Positions 16,210 to 25,156 of a stretch of 32,764 nucleotides of DNA are shown here, piece by piece. The number at the start of each line of letters is the position of its first letter. The first letter of the stretch is position 1. Origin of the DNA: Muribaculaceae bacterium (lineage in GTDB: Bacteria; Bacteroidota; Bacteroidia; Bacteroidales; Muribaculaceae). A program made the translations under genes and the position numbers. The DNA is taken from contig JAMPBB010000002.1 of assembly GCA_023666885.1 (NCBI GenBank), forward strand, positions 233,448-266,211. Reading direction: 5' to 3'. The notes below the pieces were generated by a model, which was not told the origin of the DNA, searched no databases, and saw nothing but the letters and a program-made list of their open reading frames with translations.

Positions 16210-18153
16210 ATGAGTTATCTTAAATTTGATAAAAACCTCATGATTAACTTGGAGCAGTCACTTCCCAAAGAAATGCTCCGAACCAATCAGGCAGGTGCTT
16301 ATCACTGCACTACGGTCGTAGACTGCAATACCCGAAAGCAGCACGGCCTGTTGGTAATACCCATGCCTGAGATGAACAACACCTCACACGTGCTTCTTTC
16401 ATCCCTTGACCTGTCAGTGATACAGCACGGCGCCCAGTTCAATCTGGGTCTGCACCGCTATCAGGGCGGCGTCTACTCCCCCAACGGACACAAGTACATC
16501 CGCGAGTTTGACTGCGAGAGCGTGCCCCGCACCACATACCGCGTAGGTGGTGTCATCCTTACCAAGGAGAAGATATTTATCTCCAACGAAAACCGTATCC
16601 TTATCCGCTACACCCTCGTAGAAGCCCACTCTCCCACAACGCTCCGCTTCCGTCCGGTGCTCGCATTCCGCGAGGCCAACGCCCTTTGCGTGGCCAACGA
16701 TGCCATACGCACCGACTGCCCCGAAGTGCCCAACGGAATAAGCTGCTGCCTGTACCCCGGATACCCCAACCTGTACATGCAGTTCAATCACAAGCCCACA
16801 TGGGTGTACGACCCGCATTGGTACAACGGATTCGAATACCTCAAGGACCTTGAGCGCGGAGTACCCTACTGCGAGGACCTGTGGGTGCCCGGATACTTCG
16901 AGCTTCCCATAAAGAAGGGCGAGAGCATTATATTCTCAGCCGGAACCACCGAGGCCGCTCCACGTTCGCTGGCCAAGATGTATCAGAGCGAAATATCGGC
17001 ACGCACATGCCGCACATCGTTCTTCAACTGCCTTAAGAACGCCATAAAGCAGTGCTATCAGAAGGAAGGCGACGACATGTACCTCATATCAGGCTATCCT
17101 TGGGGCAAAATTCTGGCACGAAACACATTCATGGCTCTTCCGGGTGCCACTATCGCCATAGGCCACCGCGAGGACTTCGAGAAGATAATGGCCACAGCAT
17201 GGCGCGCCCTTGACCACTATATGACCACAGGCGAGCTCTCAGCACGCATACAGGGCATAGACCTCCCTGACATTCCTCTATGGGTAATGTGGGCCGTACA
17301 GCAGTACGCCAAGGCTTACGGCATGGACGCTGCCCGCGAACGCTATATGCCCATGGTCAAGGAAATCATTGACTATATAGCCTCCGATAAAGCCCCCAAC
17401 CTGTACATACAGCCTGACGGCATGGTGACCACCGACGGCACTCAGGTACCGGTATCGTGGATGAACGCCTCCAAGGACGGCCGTCCGCTCATAGTACGTA
17501 CGGGGCATCTGGTGGAATTCAACGCCCTTTGGTACAACGCTCTCGTATTTGCATCAAAGATGGCCGAGGACTATGGCGATTATGCAGCCGATGCCGACCG
17601 CTGGACCGAGATAGCCGAGCGCATCAAACCTGCATTCGTGAGCATGTTCCTCAATGACTACGGGTATCTGTATGACACCGTCAACGGCACATTTGCCGAT
17701 CCGTCAGTACGTCCTAACATGGCTATAGCCATAGGTCTTGACTACTCTCCGCTTGATCGCCGTCAGCGCAAGGGCGTGCTCGATGTCATAACCCGTGAGC
17801 TCCTCACGCCTAAGGGGCTACGCACACTCTCGCCTAAGAGCTACGGTTACCGCCCGGCATATCTCGGATCGCCCGAGGAGCGTGAAATGGCTCTCCATAA
17901 CGGCCCGGCCCGCCCATGGCTCTTCGGATTCTACGCCGATGCTTATCTGCGTGTGTTCGGCCACAGCGGCGTAAGCTATCTTGACCGCATGCTCATAGGC
18001 TATGAGGATGAGATGACACAGGGCTGCATAGGCTCACTGTCACAGCTATATGACGGTAATCCGCCCTTCAGCGGACGCGGCGCCATAAGCCACGCCACCA
18101 ACGTAGCCGAAATTCTGCGAACACTTACCACTTTGAAAAAATTCAACATCTAA
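16210..18153 (+). CDS. Glycogen debranching enzyme, amylo-alpha-1,6-glucosidase (GH133)
   Basis: The protein has 647 residues. An N-terminal beta-sandwich (about 1-265, opening MSYLKFDKN and containing the NTRKQHGLLVIP motif) precedes an alpha/alpha barrel (about 275-640). It should hydrolyse alpha-1,6 branch stubs in glycogen in the cytoplasm. The usual barrel motif GRDTFIALPG reads ARNTFMALPG (N305), and the usual WMDA reads SWMNA (N419). The second may be normal for the Bacteroidetes branch; see findings. It heads the cluster, 15 nt before the GT4 gene, and this order is common in Bacteroidetes. Confidence 0.9.
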   Translation: MSYLKFDKNLMINLEQSLPKEMLRTNQAGAYHCTTVVDCNTRKQHGLLVIPMPEMNNTSHVLLSSLDLSVIQHGAQFNLGLHRYQGGVYSPNGHKYIREFDCESVPRTTYRVGGVILTKEKIFISNENRILIRYTLVEAHSPTTLRFRPVLAFREANALCVANDAIRTDCPEVPNGISCCLYPGYPNLYMQFNHKPTWVYDPHWYNGFEYLKDLERGVPYCEDLWVPGYFELPIKKGESIIFSAGTTEAAPRSLAKMYQSEISARTCRTSFFNCLKNAIKQCYQKEGDDMYLISGYPWGKILARNTFMALPGATIAIGHREDFEKIMATAWRALDHYMTTGELSARIQGIDLPDIPLWVMWAVQQYAKAYGMDAARERYMPMVKEIIDYIASDKAPNLYIQPDGMVTTDGTQVPVSWMNASKDGRPLIVRTGHLVEFNALWYNALVFASKMAEDYGDYAADADRWTEIAERIKPAFVSMFLNDYGYLYDTVNGTFADPSVRPNMAIAIGLDYSPLDRRQRKGVLDVITRELLTPKGLRTLSPKSYGYRPAYLGSPEEREMALHNGPARPWLFGFYADAYLRVFGHSGVSYLDRMLIGYEDEMTQGCIGSLSQLYDGNPPFSGRGAISHATNVAEILRTLTTLKKFNI

Positions 18154-18168
18154 ATACCTCCGCACTCC

Positions 18169-19437
18169 ATGAAAGCATTAATGTTCGGGTGGGAGTTCCC
18201 ACCTCATATCCTCGGCGGTCTTGGCACCGCAAGCTACGGCCTCACTAAAGGCATGTGGGAGTGTGGCGACATGGACATAACATTTGTCATACCACGCCCG
18301 CACGGCGATGAGGACCGCTCATTCGCCCACATAATAGGCACCTCACAGGTTCCGGTGGCATGGCGCGACGTAAGCCGTGAATACGTAGAGCAGCGCATAG
18401 GCAAGGTAATGGACCCTGACCTGTACTTCCGCCTGCGCGACCATATCTACGCTGACTTCAACTACATGCGCCTCAACGACCTCGGATGCATAGAATTCTC
18501 AGGCCGCTATCCTGACAATCTGCTTGAAGAGATCAACAATTACTCCATATGTGCCGGAGTAATAGCCCGCACGCTTGACTTTGATATAATCCACTCCCAT
18601 GACTGGCTTACATACCCGGCCGGAATACATGCCAAGCAAGTAACCGGCAAGCCATTGGTAATACACGTGCACGCTACTGACTTCGACCGCTCACGCGGCA
18701 ATGTCAACCCCACCGTGTTTGCCATAGAAAAGGACGGTATGGAGCATGCTGACCACATAATGACCGTCAGCAACCTCACACGTGACACCGTTATAAACAA
18801 GTACGGCATAGACCCGGCCAAGGTCACCACCGTGCATAACGCCGTCACCCCCCTGTCCGATGAGCTTCTCAACGTACAGGTTCCCCCGAAAAAGGACAAG
18901 GTGGTTACATTCCTTGGCCGTATCACCATGCAGAAAGGCCCTGAATACTTCGTGGAGGCCGCTGCAAAGGTGCTCAAGAACTCTCACAATGTCCGCTTTG
19001 TGATGGCCGGCAGCGGTGACATGATGGACAAGATGATACAGCTTGCCGCCGAGCGCGGAATAGCTGACCGCTTCCACTTCCCCGGATTCCAGAAAGGCAA
19101 GCAGGTATATGAAATGCTCAAGGCAAGTGACGTATACGTAATGCCCTCCGTATCCGAGCCCTTCGGCATATCGCCCCTTGAGGCCATGCAGATGGGGTGC
19201 CCATCCATAATATCCAAGCAAAGCGGATGTGCCGAAATCCTGGACAACGTCATAAAGACTGACTACTGGGATATAGACGCCATGGCCGATGCCATTCACT
19301 CCATAACATCATATCCCGCCATGTACGAACAGCTTCGCCAGGACGGACTTGATGAAGTGAACCGCATAACATGGGACAAGGCCGGAGCCAAAGTAATAGA
19401 CATATACAAAAAAGTAATCGAAAACCAACATCAGTAA
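18169..19437 (+). CDS. GT4-family glycosyltransferase, probable glycogen synthase
   Basis: The protein has 422 residues with the two-Rossmann GT-B fold. The N-terminus MFGWEFPPHILGGLGTASYGL carries the glycine-rich acceptor loop, HSHDWLTYPAG is the conserved histidine motif, and the C-terminal domain (from about 240, VVTFLGRITMQKGPEYFVEA) contains the EX7E nucleotide-sugar motif at E330 and E338 (SEPFGISPLEAMQMG). Its place between a debranching enzyme and a GH57 protein argues for alpha-glucan synthesis, but GT4 enzymes are broad and the donor is not proven. No separate promoter is seen; it follows GH133 by 15 nt. Confidence 0.85.
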   Translation: MKALMFGWEFPPHILGGLGTASYGLTKGMWECGDMDITFVIPRPHGDEDRSFAHIIGTSQVPVAWRDVSREYVEQRIGKVMDPDLYFRLRDHIYADFNYMRLNDLGCIEFSGRYPDNLLEEINNYSICAGVIARTLDFDIIHSHDWLTYPAGIHAKQVTGKPLVIHVHATDFDRSRGNVNPTVFAIEKDGMEHADHIMTVSNLTRDTVINKYGIDPAKVTTVHNAVTPLSDELLNVQVPPKKDKVVTFLGRITMQKGPEYFVEAAAKVLKNSHNVRFVMAGSGDMMDKMIQLAAERGIADRFHFPGFQKGKQVYEMLKASDVYVMPSVSEPFGISPLEAMQMGCPSIISKQSGCAEILDNVIKTDYWDIDAMADAIHSITSYPAMYEQLRQDGLDEVNRITWDKAGAKVIDIYKKVIENQHQ

Positions 19438-19480
19438 CCACCCGCATCCCACCCTGCGTGGGGGCACAACAATATAACAC

Positions 19481-20908
19481 ATGAAAGCAATCTGTTTTTA
19501 TTTTCAGATACATCAGCCCTTCCGTCTTAAAAGATACCGTTTCTTTGACATAGGCAATGACCACTATTACTATGATGACTTTGCCAACGATGACATAGTG
19601 ACCCGCATAGCTCATCACAGCTACATACCCGCTGCCCAGACCCTTCTGGCCATGCTTGAGAAGGATCCCAACTTCCGCTGCGCACTGTCAGTGACCGGCA
19701 CAGCCCTCGAGCAGTTCGAGCAGTATGTACCTGAGTTCATTGACCTTCTGAAGAAACTTGCCGCTACCGGACGCGTGGAATTCCTGGCTGAAACCTACGC
19801 CCACTCACTTTCATCGCTCGCCGACCCTGAAGAGTTTGCCAATCAGGTACGTGTGCATGATGAAAAGCTTTATGACCTCTTCGGCGTGAAGCCCACCGTG
19901 CTCCGCAATACCGAGCTTATCTACTGCGATGAAATGGCACCCCAGATACTGGCCATGGGATACAAGGGTGTAATAACCGAAGGCGCCAAGCATATCCTCG
20001 GATGGAAGAGCCCCAACTATGTTTACTCAGCCGCCACCGCTCCGAAGCTGAAGATTCTGCTCAAGAACTCCAAGCTGAGCGATGACATAGCATTCCGCTT
20101 CTCAAACACTGAATGGGACGCTTATCCTCTCACCGCCGACAAGTACATTGACTGGATTGCCTCCACGCCTCAGGAAGAGCAGATAATAAACCTGTTCATG
20201 AACCTTGAGACATTCGGCGAGCTCCAGCCCCGTGAAACCGGAATATTCCAGTTCCTTGAAGCTCTTCCTTACTTTGCCAAGGAACGCGGCATAAACTTCT
20301 GGACTCCGTCAGAGGCTATAGCCAAACTCAAGCCCGTAGGCGAGCTCTCAGTAATGCACCCCATAAGCTGGGCCGATGAAGCACGTGACACCTCAGCATG
20401 GCTCGGCAACAAGCTCCAGAACGAGGCATTCAACAAGCTCTATTCCGTAGCCGAGCGCGTACGTCTGTGCGATGACCGCCGCTTGAAACAGGACTGGTAT
20501 TACCTTCAGGCATCAGATCATCTGTACTACATGTCCACCAAGAACATGGGCGACGGCGCCGTACACTCACACTTCAGCCCCTACGAAACCCCGTTCCAGG
20601 CCTTTACGAACTACATGAACGTACTGTCCGACTTCATAGTACGCGTTGAGGAGCAGTACCCGCTCTCCATTGAAAACGAAGAGCTCAACTCACTGCTTAC
20701 CACCATACGTAATCAGGCCCGTGAAATAGAAACACTCAACAAGGAAGTGACCTCTATGCGCCAGAACCTTGAGCACTACAATGAAGAGCATCTGCTCCGT
20801 GCCAAGGCCGAGGCTCCCGCTGAAAAAGCTGAGAAAACCGAAGAGAAACCCGCTAAGAAAGCCACCAAAAAAGCTGCGCCCAAAAAGGCAGCCAAGAAGG
20901 CCGAATAA
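19481..20908 (+). CDS. GH57-family alpha-amylase-like protein with Lys/Ala-rich tail
   Basis: The protein has 475 residues. GH57 signature regions are visible: IHQPFR (10-15), the region with the nucleophile candidate E145 in LRNTELIYCDE, and FMNLETFGE, where the expected catalytic aspartate is asparagine (N241). After the catalytic domain, a coiled coil (about 400-440, EELNSLLTTIRNQAREIETLNKEV) leads to a tail of about 30 residues made of Lys, Ala, Glu and Pro, like histone H1 tails. It follows the GT4 gene by 43 nt and is closed by a strong terminator. The substitution leaves its activity doubtful; it may be a non-catalytic glycogen-binding or regulatory protein. Confidence 0.85.
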   Translation: MKAICFYFQIHQPFRLKRYRFFDIGNDHYYYDDFANDDIVTRIAHHSYIPAAQTLLAMLEKDPNFRCALSVTGTALEQFEQYVPEFIDLLKKLAATGRVEFLAETYAHSLSSLADPEEFANQVRVHDEKLYDLFGVKPTVLRNTELIYCDEMAPQILAMGYKGVITEGAKHILGWKSPNYVYSAATAPKLKILLKNSKLSDDIAFRFSNTEWDAYPLTADKYIDWIASTPQEEQIINLFMNLETFGELQPRETGIFQFLEALPYFAKERGINFWTPSEAIAKLKPVGELSVMHPISWADEARDTSAWLGNKLQNEAFNKLYSVAERVRLCDDRRLKQDWYYLQASDHLYYMSTKNMGDGAVHSHFSPYETPFQAFTNYMNVLSDFIVRVEEQYPLSIENEELNSLLTTIRNQAREIETLNKEVTSMRQNLEHYNEEHLLRAKAEAPAEKAEKTEEKPAKKATKKAAPKKAAKKAE

Positions 20909-20940
20909 GCGGAATCTCTCACACATACCCCTATTCCACT

Positions 20941-20984
20941 CAATCCGAAGCTGCCGCCCCATGCGGCAGCGGAGGATTGTTTTT
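20941..20984 (+). terminator. Rho-independent terminator of the glycogen cluster
   Basis: CAATCC (20941-20946) pairs with GGATTG (20974-20979), and GCTGCCGC (20950-20957) with GCGGCAGC (20963-20970), separated by a 3x3 internal loop and capped by a 5-nt loop. Five T follow at 20980-20984. It ends the GH57 transcript just before the GT2 gene. Confidence 0.85.
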
Positions 20985-21002
20985 ATAACCATCCCCCGAG
21001 GC

Positions 21003-22019
21003 ATGACACAAAGCAGCACTACACCACCCATGGTAAGCGTGGTGATGATTACATACAATCAGCAGCACTGCATTGACAGTGCCATATCCGGAGTGCTACA
21101 CCAGCGCACCACATTCCCTATAGAGCTTATAGTAGCCAACGATGCATCCACTGACGACACCCTTACCCACGTCCTGGCATGGCAGCGCCGCTACCCTGAC
21201 AATGTAGTGGTAATAAACCATAAGGAAAATGTAGGTTTCCGGGCCAATTATCTGAGCGCCGTACGCCGCGCACGCGGACGCTATATGTGCATGTGCGATG
21301 CCGATGACTACTGGACCGATCCCACAAAGCTTGCCCGGCAAGTACGCTATATGGAGGAGCATCCGGAGTGTGCCATAACATTTCACCGTGTCATAAACCT
21401 GTATGACCCTTCGGGACGAAAGACACTCAGCAACGGCTCACAGGCCACCGATACTGACATAACACACCTGAGCCGCAGCAACTATATAACAAACCTGTCT
21501 GTAATGTACCGCCGCACTCTGGTACCTCCTGAAGAAATCCCCGGGTGGATAGCTGAGGCCGGGCTGCCTGACTATGCCTACCATATGCTCTACGCCGCCA
21601 AAGGCACCATACATTATTTCCGTAGGCCCATGGGACTGTACCGTCAGAGCGCATCGGGCGAATGGAGCCTCAACGGTGAACGCCATCGCCTCTCCATGGC
21701 GCTTGATGTGCGCAGCCGGCTTATGAAGCATTTCGGTCCGGAGCATCAGGCATATCCGGGACTACGCGATGCCTCGGCTGACATATTGACAGCACTGCTT
21801 GATCTTGCACGCAAAGCGCATGATGAAAAGGAAGCCGAAAGGATTACACAACAGCTCCGCGAGCTTATACCTCACATTACCACCCACGATATTGAAACCC
21901 GGCTGCTCCAACGCAATATAACATTGTCACACAAGGCAGCCAAGCCTATATGGCAGCGCATCCTGCGCCGTTCATGGCACCTTATCACCACATTACTCCC
22001 CACTCCACGCCCTTGCTGA
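21003..22019 (+). CDS. GT2-family glycosyltransferase
   Basis: The protein has 338 residues from the ATG at 21003. An open frame extends upstream to 20769, but that part is the out-of-frame shadow of the GH57 tail plus the terminator, so I reject it; a start at 21030 is also possible. The fold is GT-A: VSVVMITYNQQHCIDSAISGVL at the N-terminus, ANDASTDDT for nucleotide binding and the DxD motif in CDADDYW. The C-terminal third is probably acceptor-specific. Such enzymes add sugars to surface glycans or lipid carriers. It overlaps the following lipoprotein gene by 1 nt. Confidence 0.87.
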   Translation: MTQSSTTPPMVSVVMITYNQQHCIDSAISGVLHQRTTFPIELIVANDASTDDTLTHVLAWQRRYPDNVVVINHKENVGFRANYLSAVRRARGRYMCMCDADDYWTDPTKLARQVRYMEEHPECAITFHRVINLYDPSGRKTLSNGSQATDTDITHLSRSNYITNLSVMYRRTLVPPEEIPGWIAEAGLPDYAYHMLYAAKGTIHYFRRPMGLYRQSASGEWSLNGERHRLSMALDVRSRLMKHFGPEHQAYPGLRDASADILTALLDLARKAHDEKEAERITQQLRELIPHITTHDIETRLLQRNITLSHKAAKPIWQRILRRSWHLITTLLPTPRPC

Positions 22020-22729
22020 TGAAACGCCTTCTATATATCTTAGCTCTGTCAGGCGCGTTATGTGCCTCAGCTCCGTCATGCGGCTCTTCCAATTCCGATG
22101 CCGAAGCAGCCCGGATTGACTCACTGCGTGCTGACTCCATAGTCCGGGCACAAAATGCAGCACGGCGAGCCGACAGCATATCCCGCGAGCGGCGTATCGA
22201 CTCCATACAGCGCCACACCCATAGCGCCGACCTTACATTCTTCGGGCTGCACGGTACGGTAGAGCATGTGGAATATATGAAAAGCTGTGAGTGGGTAGGC
22301 TCGCCGCGTCCGGGCACGATACTTGACTTTGACTCCACCGGGAGGCTCAGCCCTGATACGCTGATGCGTGACGCCAATGGACATATCCGCGTGTTAGGCG
22401 ACAAGGCTTATGCATGGGGCGCCGGCAAGCCTGTATTTGTAGGTCCCTCACGGTTCGGCTCCGATGAGGATGAATATCGCCGACTTGACCGGACGTTTCT
22501 GAAACACACCTATTCGCCCGACAGCGGGCATATCACCGGCTCCGTGGTGTACAATAATATGCCTGACATAATAGTGCGCTACAGCTATCAGATCACTGAC
22601 ACTGACCGATTCGGCAACTGGACGGCACGTAACGTGATACGGATAGAGACACTCACCGAGGATCAGCGTCAGCTGAGCAGCGAAACCATACCTGAGCGGC
22701 GCACCATCACATACCGTCAGCGGTTATAG
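22019..22729 (+). CDS. Lipoprotein of unknown function with DSI-repeat linker
   Basis: The protein has 236 residues from the ATG at 22019, which overlaps the GT2 stop by one base (TGATG). The earlier in-frame start at 21950 lies inside the GT2 gene and spoils the signal. The N-terminus is a lipoprotein signal with lipobox APSC (C25). A helical linker follows with repeated DSI/ADS units (about 36-68), common in Bacteroidetes lipoproteins. The globular C-terminal half contains aspartate-rich and YxYQITD beta-like segments. I do not recognise the family. Its 3' end overlaps the convergent TolC gene by 13 nt. Confidence 0.75.
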   Translation: MKRLLYILALSGALCASAPSCGSSNSDAEAARIDSLRADSIVRAQNAARRADSISRERRIDSIQRHTHSADLTFFGLHGTVEHVEYMKSCEWVGSPRPGTILDFDSTGRLSPDTLMRDANGHIRVLGDKAYAWGAGKPVFVGPSRFGSDEDEYRRLDRTFLKHTYSPDSGHITGSVVYNNMPDIIVRYSYQITDTDRFGNWTARNVIRIETLTEDQRQLSSETIPERRTITYRQRL

Positions 22730-24015
22730 AAATTCAGTATCCGTATTCGGAGCAGCGTTTCATACTTGGCCTGAATGGCCTCGGCGGCAGCCTTCACATA
22801 GGCCGTCTTGGTCTGTTCATACTCTGTGGCATTGGCCCGTCCATAATTATACTTCTCCTGCATGGCAAGCATAGCGGCGCGGGTGGCGTCAAGAGCCACA
22901 AGCCCTGCCGCACGCTTTTTCTCTGCCGCCACAGCCTGATAATATGCCTGCTGAATAATCTTGAACATACGCTGTGAGGCATCCTCGAGCTGGAGTCGGG
23001 CACTGAGTGTCTGCACACGCGCACGCCTCACGGAGTTACGTGTTGAGAAAGCATCGAATATAGGTATGCTCAGGGTAAATCCGAGCGACTTATTGAAATT
23101 GTCACGCATCTGCCGCCCGAACGACGGATTATCCACTCCGTTTATGCGGTAATAGCTGCTCCCGAGTCCGGCATTGAAGGACAGACGCGGCAAATATCCT
23201 GTAGCCGCAACCTTCTCATTCTGCTCTGACGCAGCCACAGCCAGCCGCCGGGCGCGTATGTCATGATTACGGCTCATGGCATTGGCATACACATCATCGG
23301 CCGAGAGCAGCGGCATCCGGGTATCGGGAAGCGGCTCTATGTCAAATCCGTCCACATCTTTCAGATTCAGCAGTTGGGCAAGGTCAATGAGCGCAAGCGT
23401 GCGGTCATTGCGCGCGTTCACTTCCGAGAGCTCATCCTGTGCCAACCGGCTTTCAGCCTGCGATATGTCAAGTTCAGGTATCTTCCCTGCCGCGAAAAGC
23501 TCGCGTTGGCGCTCAAGCTCTATCCTTGATATACGCACCTGTTCCGTAGCCACGGCATAAAGCTCGCCGGCATACAGCACTTGAAGATATTGTGTAATGA
23601 CGTTCAGCTCCACATTGTCCTTGGCCGCTTCTTCGGATTCAAGCAGCGTACGCAGATTTGCTTTCTGATAATCAAGCCTGCGCACGGCTGAAAGCCCTTG
23701 AAACAGGGGGAGCGACAAGTTGACGTTCCACCCCGTGCTGGAGGTGTTACGGCTCACGTAGGTATTTTCCGAGGTAAGGCCACGTCCGAAGTTGAACGAC
23801 TGTGACGCACCCGCCGACACTTGGGGCAGGAAAGCATCTTTGGCTTCGGTCACGGCCAGCTCACCCTGATAGCGATCCACTGCACGTGAGCACACGTCTA
23901 TATTATGTTCTATGGCATATGATATGCAGCTGTCCAGACTCCAAGGCGTGCCCTGAGCCACACAGTCAAGGGAGGCAACACACATAGCGGCTGCCAATAT
24001 ATACATACGGTTCAT
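22717..24015 (-). CDS. TolC-family outer-membrane efflux protein
   Basis: The protein has 432 residues from the start at 24015, chosen because it gives a clean signal peptide (MNRMYILAAAMCVASLDCVAQ); the open frame continues 22 codons upstream into the adaptor gene. The chain carries two OEP repeats of paired long helices and short strands (WSLDSCISYAIEHNIDV opens the first; LSADDVYANAMSRNHDIRARRLAV opens the second). It forms the trimeric channel through which the upstream ABC exporter would discharge substrate. It follows the adaptor by 16 nt and ends the operon. Unlike the RND operon's channel, it is intact. Confidence 0.9.
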   Translation of the reverse strand: MNRMYILAAAMCVASLDCVAQGTPWSLDSCISYAIEHNIDVCSRAVDRYQGELAVTEAKDAFLPQVSAGASQSFNFGRGLTSENTYVSRNTSSTGWNVNLSLPLFQGLSAVRRLDYQKANLRTLLESEEAAKDNVELNVITQYLQVLYAGELYAVATEQVRISRIELERQRELFAAGKIPELDISQAESRLAQDELSEVNARNDRTLALIDLAQLLNLKDVDGFDIEPLPDTRMPLLSADDVYANAMSRNHDIRARRLAVAASEQNEKVAATGYLPRLSFNAGLGSSYYRINGVDNPSFGRQMRDNFNKSLGFTLSIPIFDAFSTRNSVRRARVQTLSARLQLEDASQRMFKIIQQAYYQAVAAEKKRAAGLVALDATRAAMLAMQEKYNYGRANATEYEQTKTAYVKAAAEAIQAKYETLLRIRILNFYNR

Positions 24016-24031
24016 AATAGTTACTGGGGGA

Positions 24032-25138
24032 TTAGTTCTCTTGCTGTTTCTTCTCACCGGCACGCAGACGCGCCTTGGCATCTATACCGCTCTTCACCTC
24101 AATGTTAATGCCGTCACTTATTCCGGTAACAATGGCCCGGCGGGTAAATTTCTGCACGGGTACACTGTCAGTAAGGCAGTACACGAATGTACTGTCGCCC
24201 GAAAATTCCACTACGGCCTCAGGTATGGTCAGGACGCTTTTGGCTCCGTTCAGGGTCACTGTGGCATTGGCGCTGTATCCTGCGCGCAGCTGTACATCGC
24301 GGTCAATGTCCAGCGCCGCCTTTATCTCGAATGTATTGGCGCCATTGCTCTCCGTGCCCTTAGGCGATATATACTCTATAGTGGCAGAGGGATGCACATT
24401 GGCCAGCGCACCTATCTCTATGCTCATAGGCATACCCACGGTAAGGTTGCCCACTTCCGTTTCATCCACTGAGCCTTTGAATATCAGATTGTTCATATCA
24501 GCCACAGTAGCTATGGTTGTCCCGTCATTGAATGTATTAGACTGTATCACGGATGAGCCCACCTTTACAGGCACGTCAAGCACCAGGCCGGTTATGGTAG
24601 CGCGCACCATGGTATTGCTTTCCGAGGCATTGTACGATGACACGCCCTGACGCACTATATTCACTGCGTCCTGAGCCGATGCCAACTCCTCACGGGCACG
24701 GTTATATGCAGCCAGAGTACCCTCATACTCCTCACGGCTTATAACCTTTTTGTCATATAGCGTGGTATTACGCTCGTGTTTCTGCTTGGCTTCCTCCAGA
24801 TTGATGCGTGCCACATTCACTCTGTTCTCAGCCGATGACAGCTGCGAAGCCTCCGGAATCACCTTTATTTTGGCTATCACATCACCGGCCTGCACTATCT
24901 GCCCCGGCTCCACATTTATCTCGGAGATTATGCCGGATATCTGCGGCTTTATGGCTATTTCATCGCGCGGCTCTATCTTACCAGTCAGCACTGTGGTGCG
25001 CTCTATGTCCGTGGTCATAGGCTCCACTATCTCATACACCGTGTCCTTGGCCTGTGAGTTTTTATACAGGAACCAGAACGTACCTATAAATATCAGGGCT
25101 ACGATAACCCAAAGCAGAATTTTGAAAAACTTTTTCAT
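24032..25138 (-). CDS. MacA-like periplasmic adaptor of an ABC exporter
   Basis: The protein has 368 residues. One N-terminal membrane helix (about 5-25), a lipoyl half (about 65-95, containing ISEINVEPGQIVQAGDVIAKI), a coiled-coil hairpin (about 100-165), the second lipoyl half (ITGLVLDVPVKVGSSV) and beta-barrel and membrane-proximal domains to about 365 place it in the HlyD/MacA family. It lies 18 nt downstream of the second permease, in an operon with the ATPase, two permeases and TolC channel. It should couple permease motion to the outer-membrane channel. Confidence 0.9.
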   Translation of the reverse strand: MKKFFKILLWVIVALIFIGTFWFLYKNSQAKDTVYEIVEPMTTDIERTTVLTGKIEPRDEIAIKPQISGIISEINVEPGQIVQAGDVIAKIKVIPEASQLSSAENRVNVARINLEEAKQKHERNTTLYDKKVISREEYEGTLAAYNRAREELASAQDAVNIVRQGVSSYNASESNTMVRATITGLVLDVPVKVGSSVIQSNTFNDGTTIATVADMNNLIFKGSVDETEVGNLTVGMPMSIEIGALANVHPSATIEYISPKGTESNGANTFEIKAALDIDRDVQLRAGYSANATVTLNGAKSVLTIPEAVVEFSGDSTFVYCLTDSVPVQKFTRRAIVTGISDGINIEVKSGIDAKARLRAGEKKQQEN

Positions 25139-25156
25139 ATATACTGTTACTTCATT

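Noticed and set aside
20769-21002. N-terminal extension of the GT2 glycosyltransferase
   Set aside because: It is the alternate frame of the GH57 Lys/Ala-rich tail and crosses a strong terminator.
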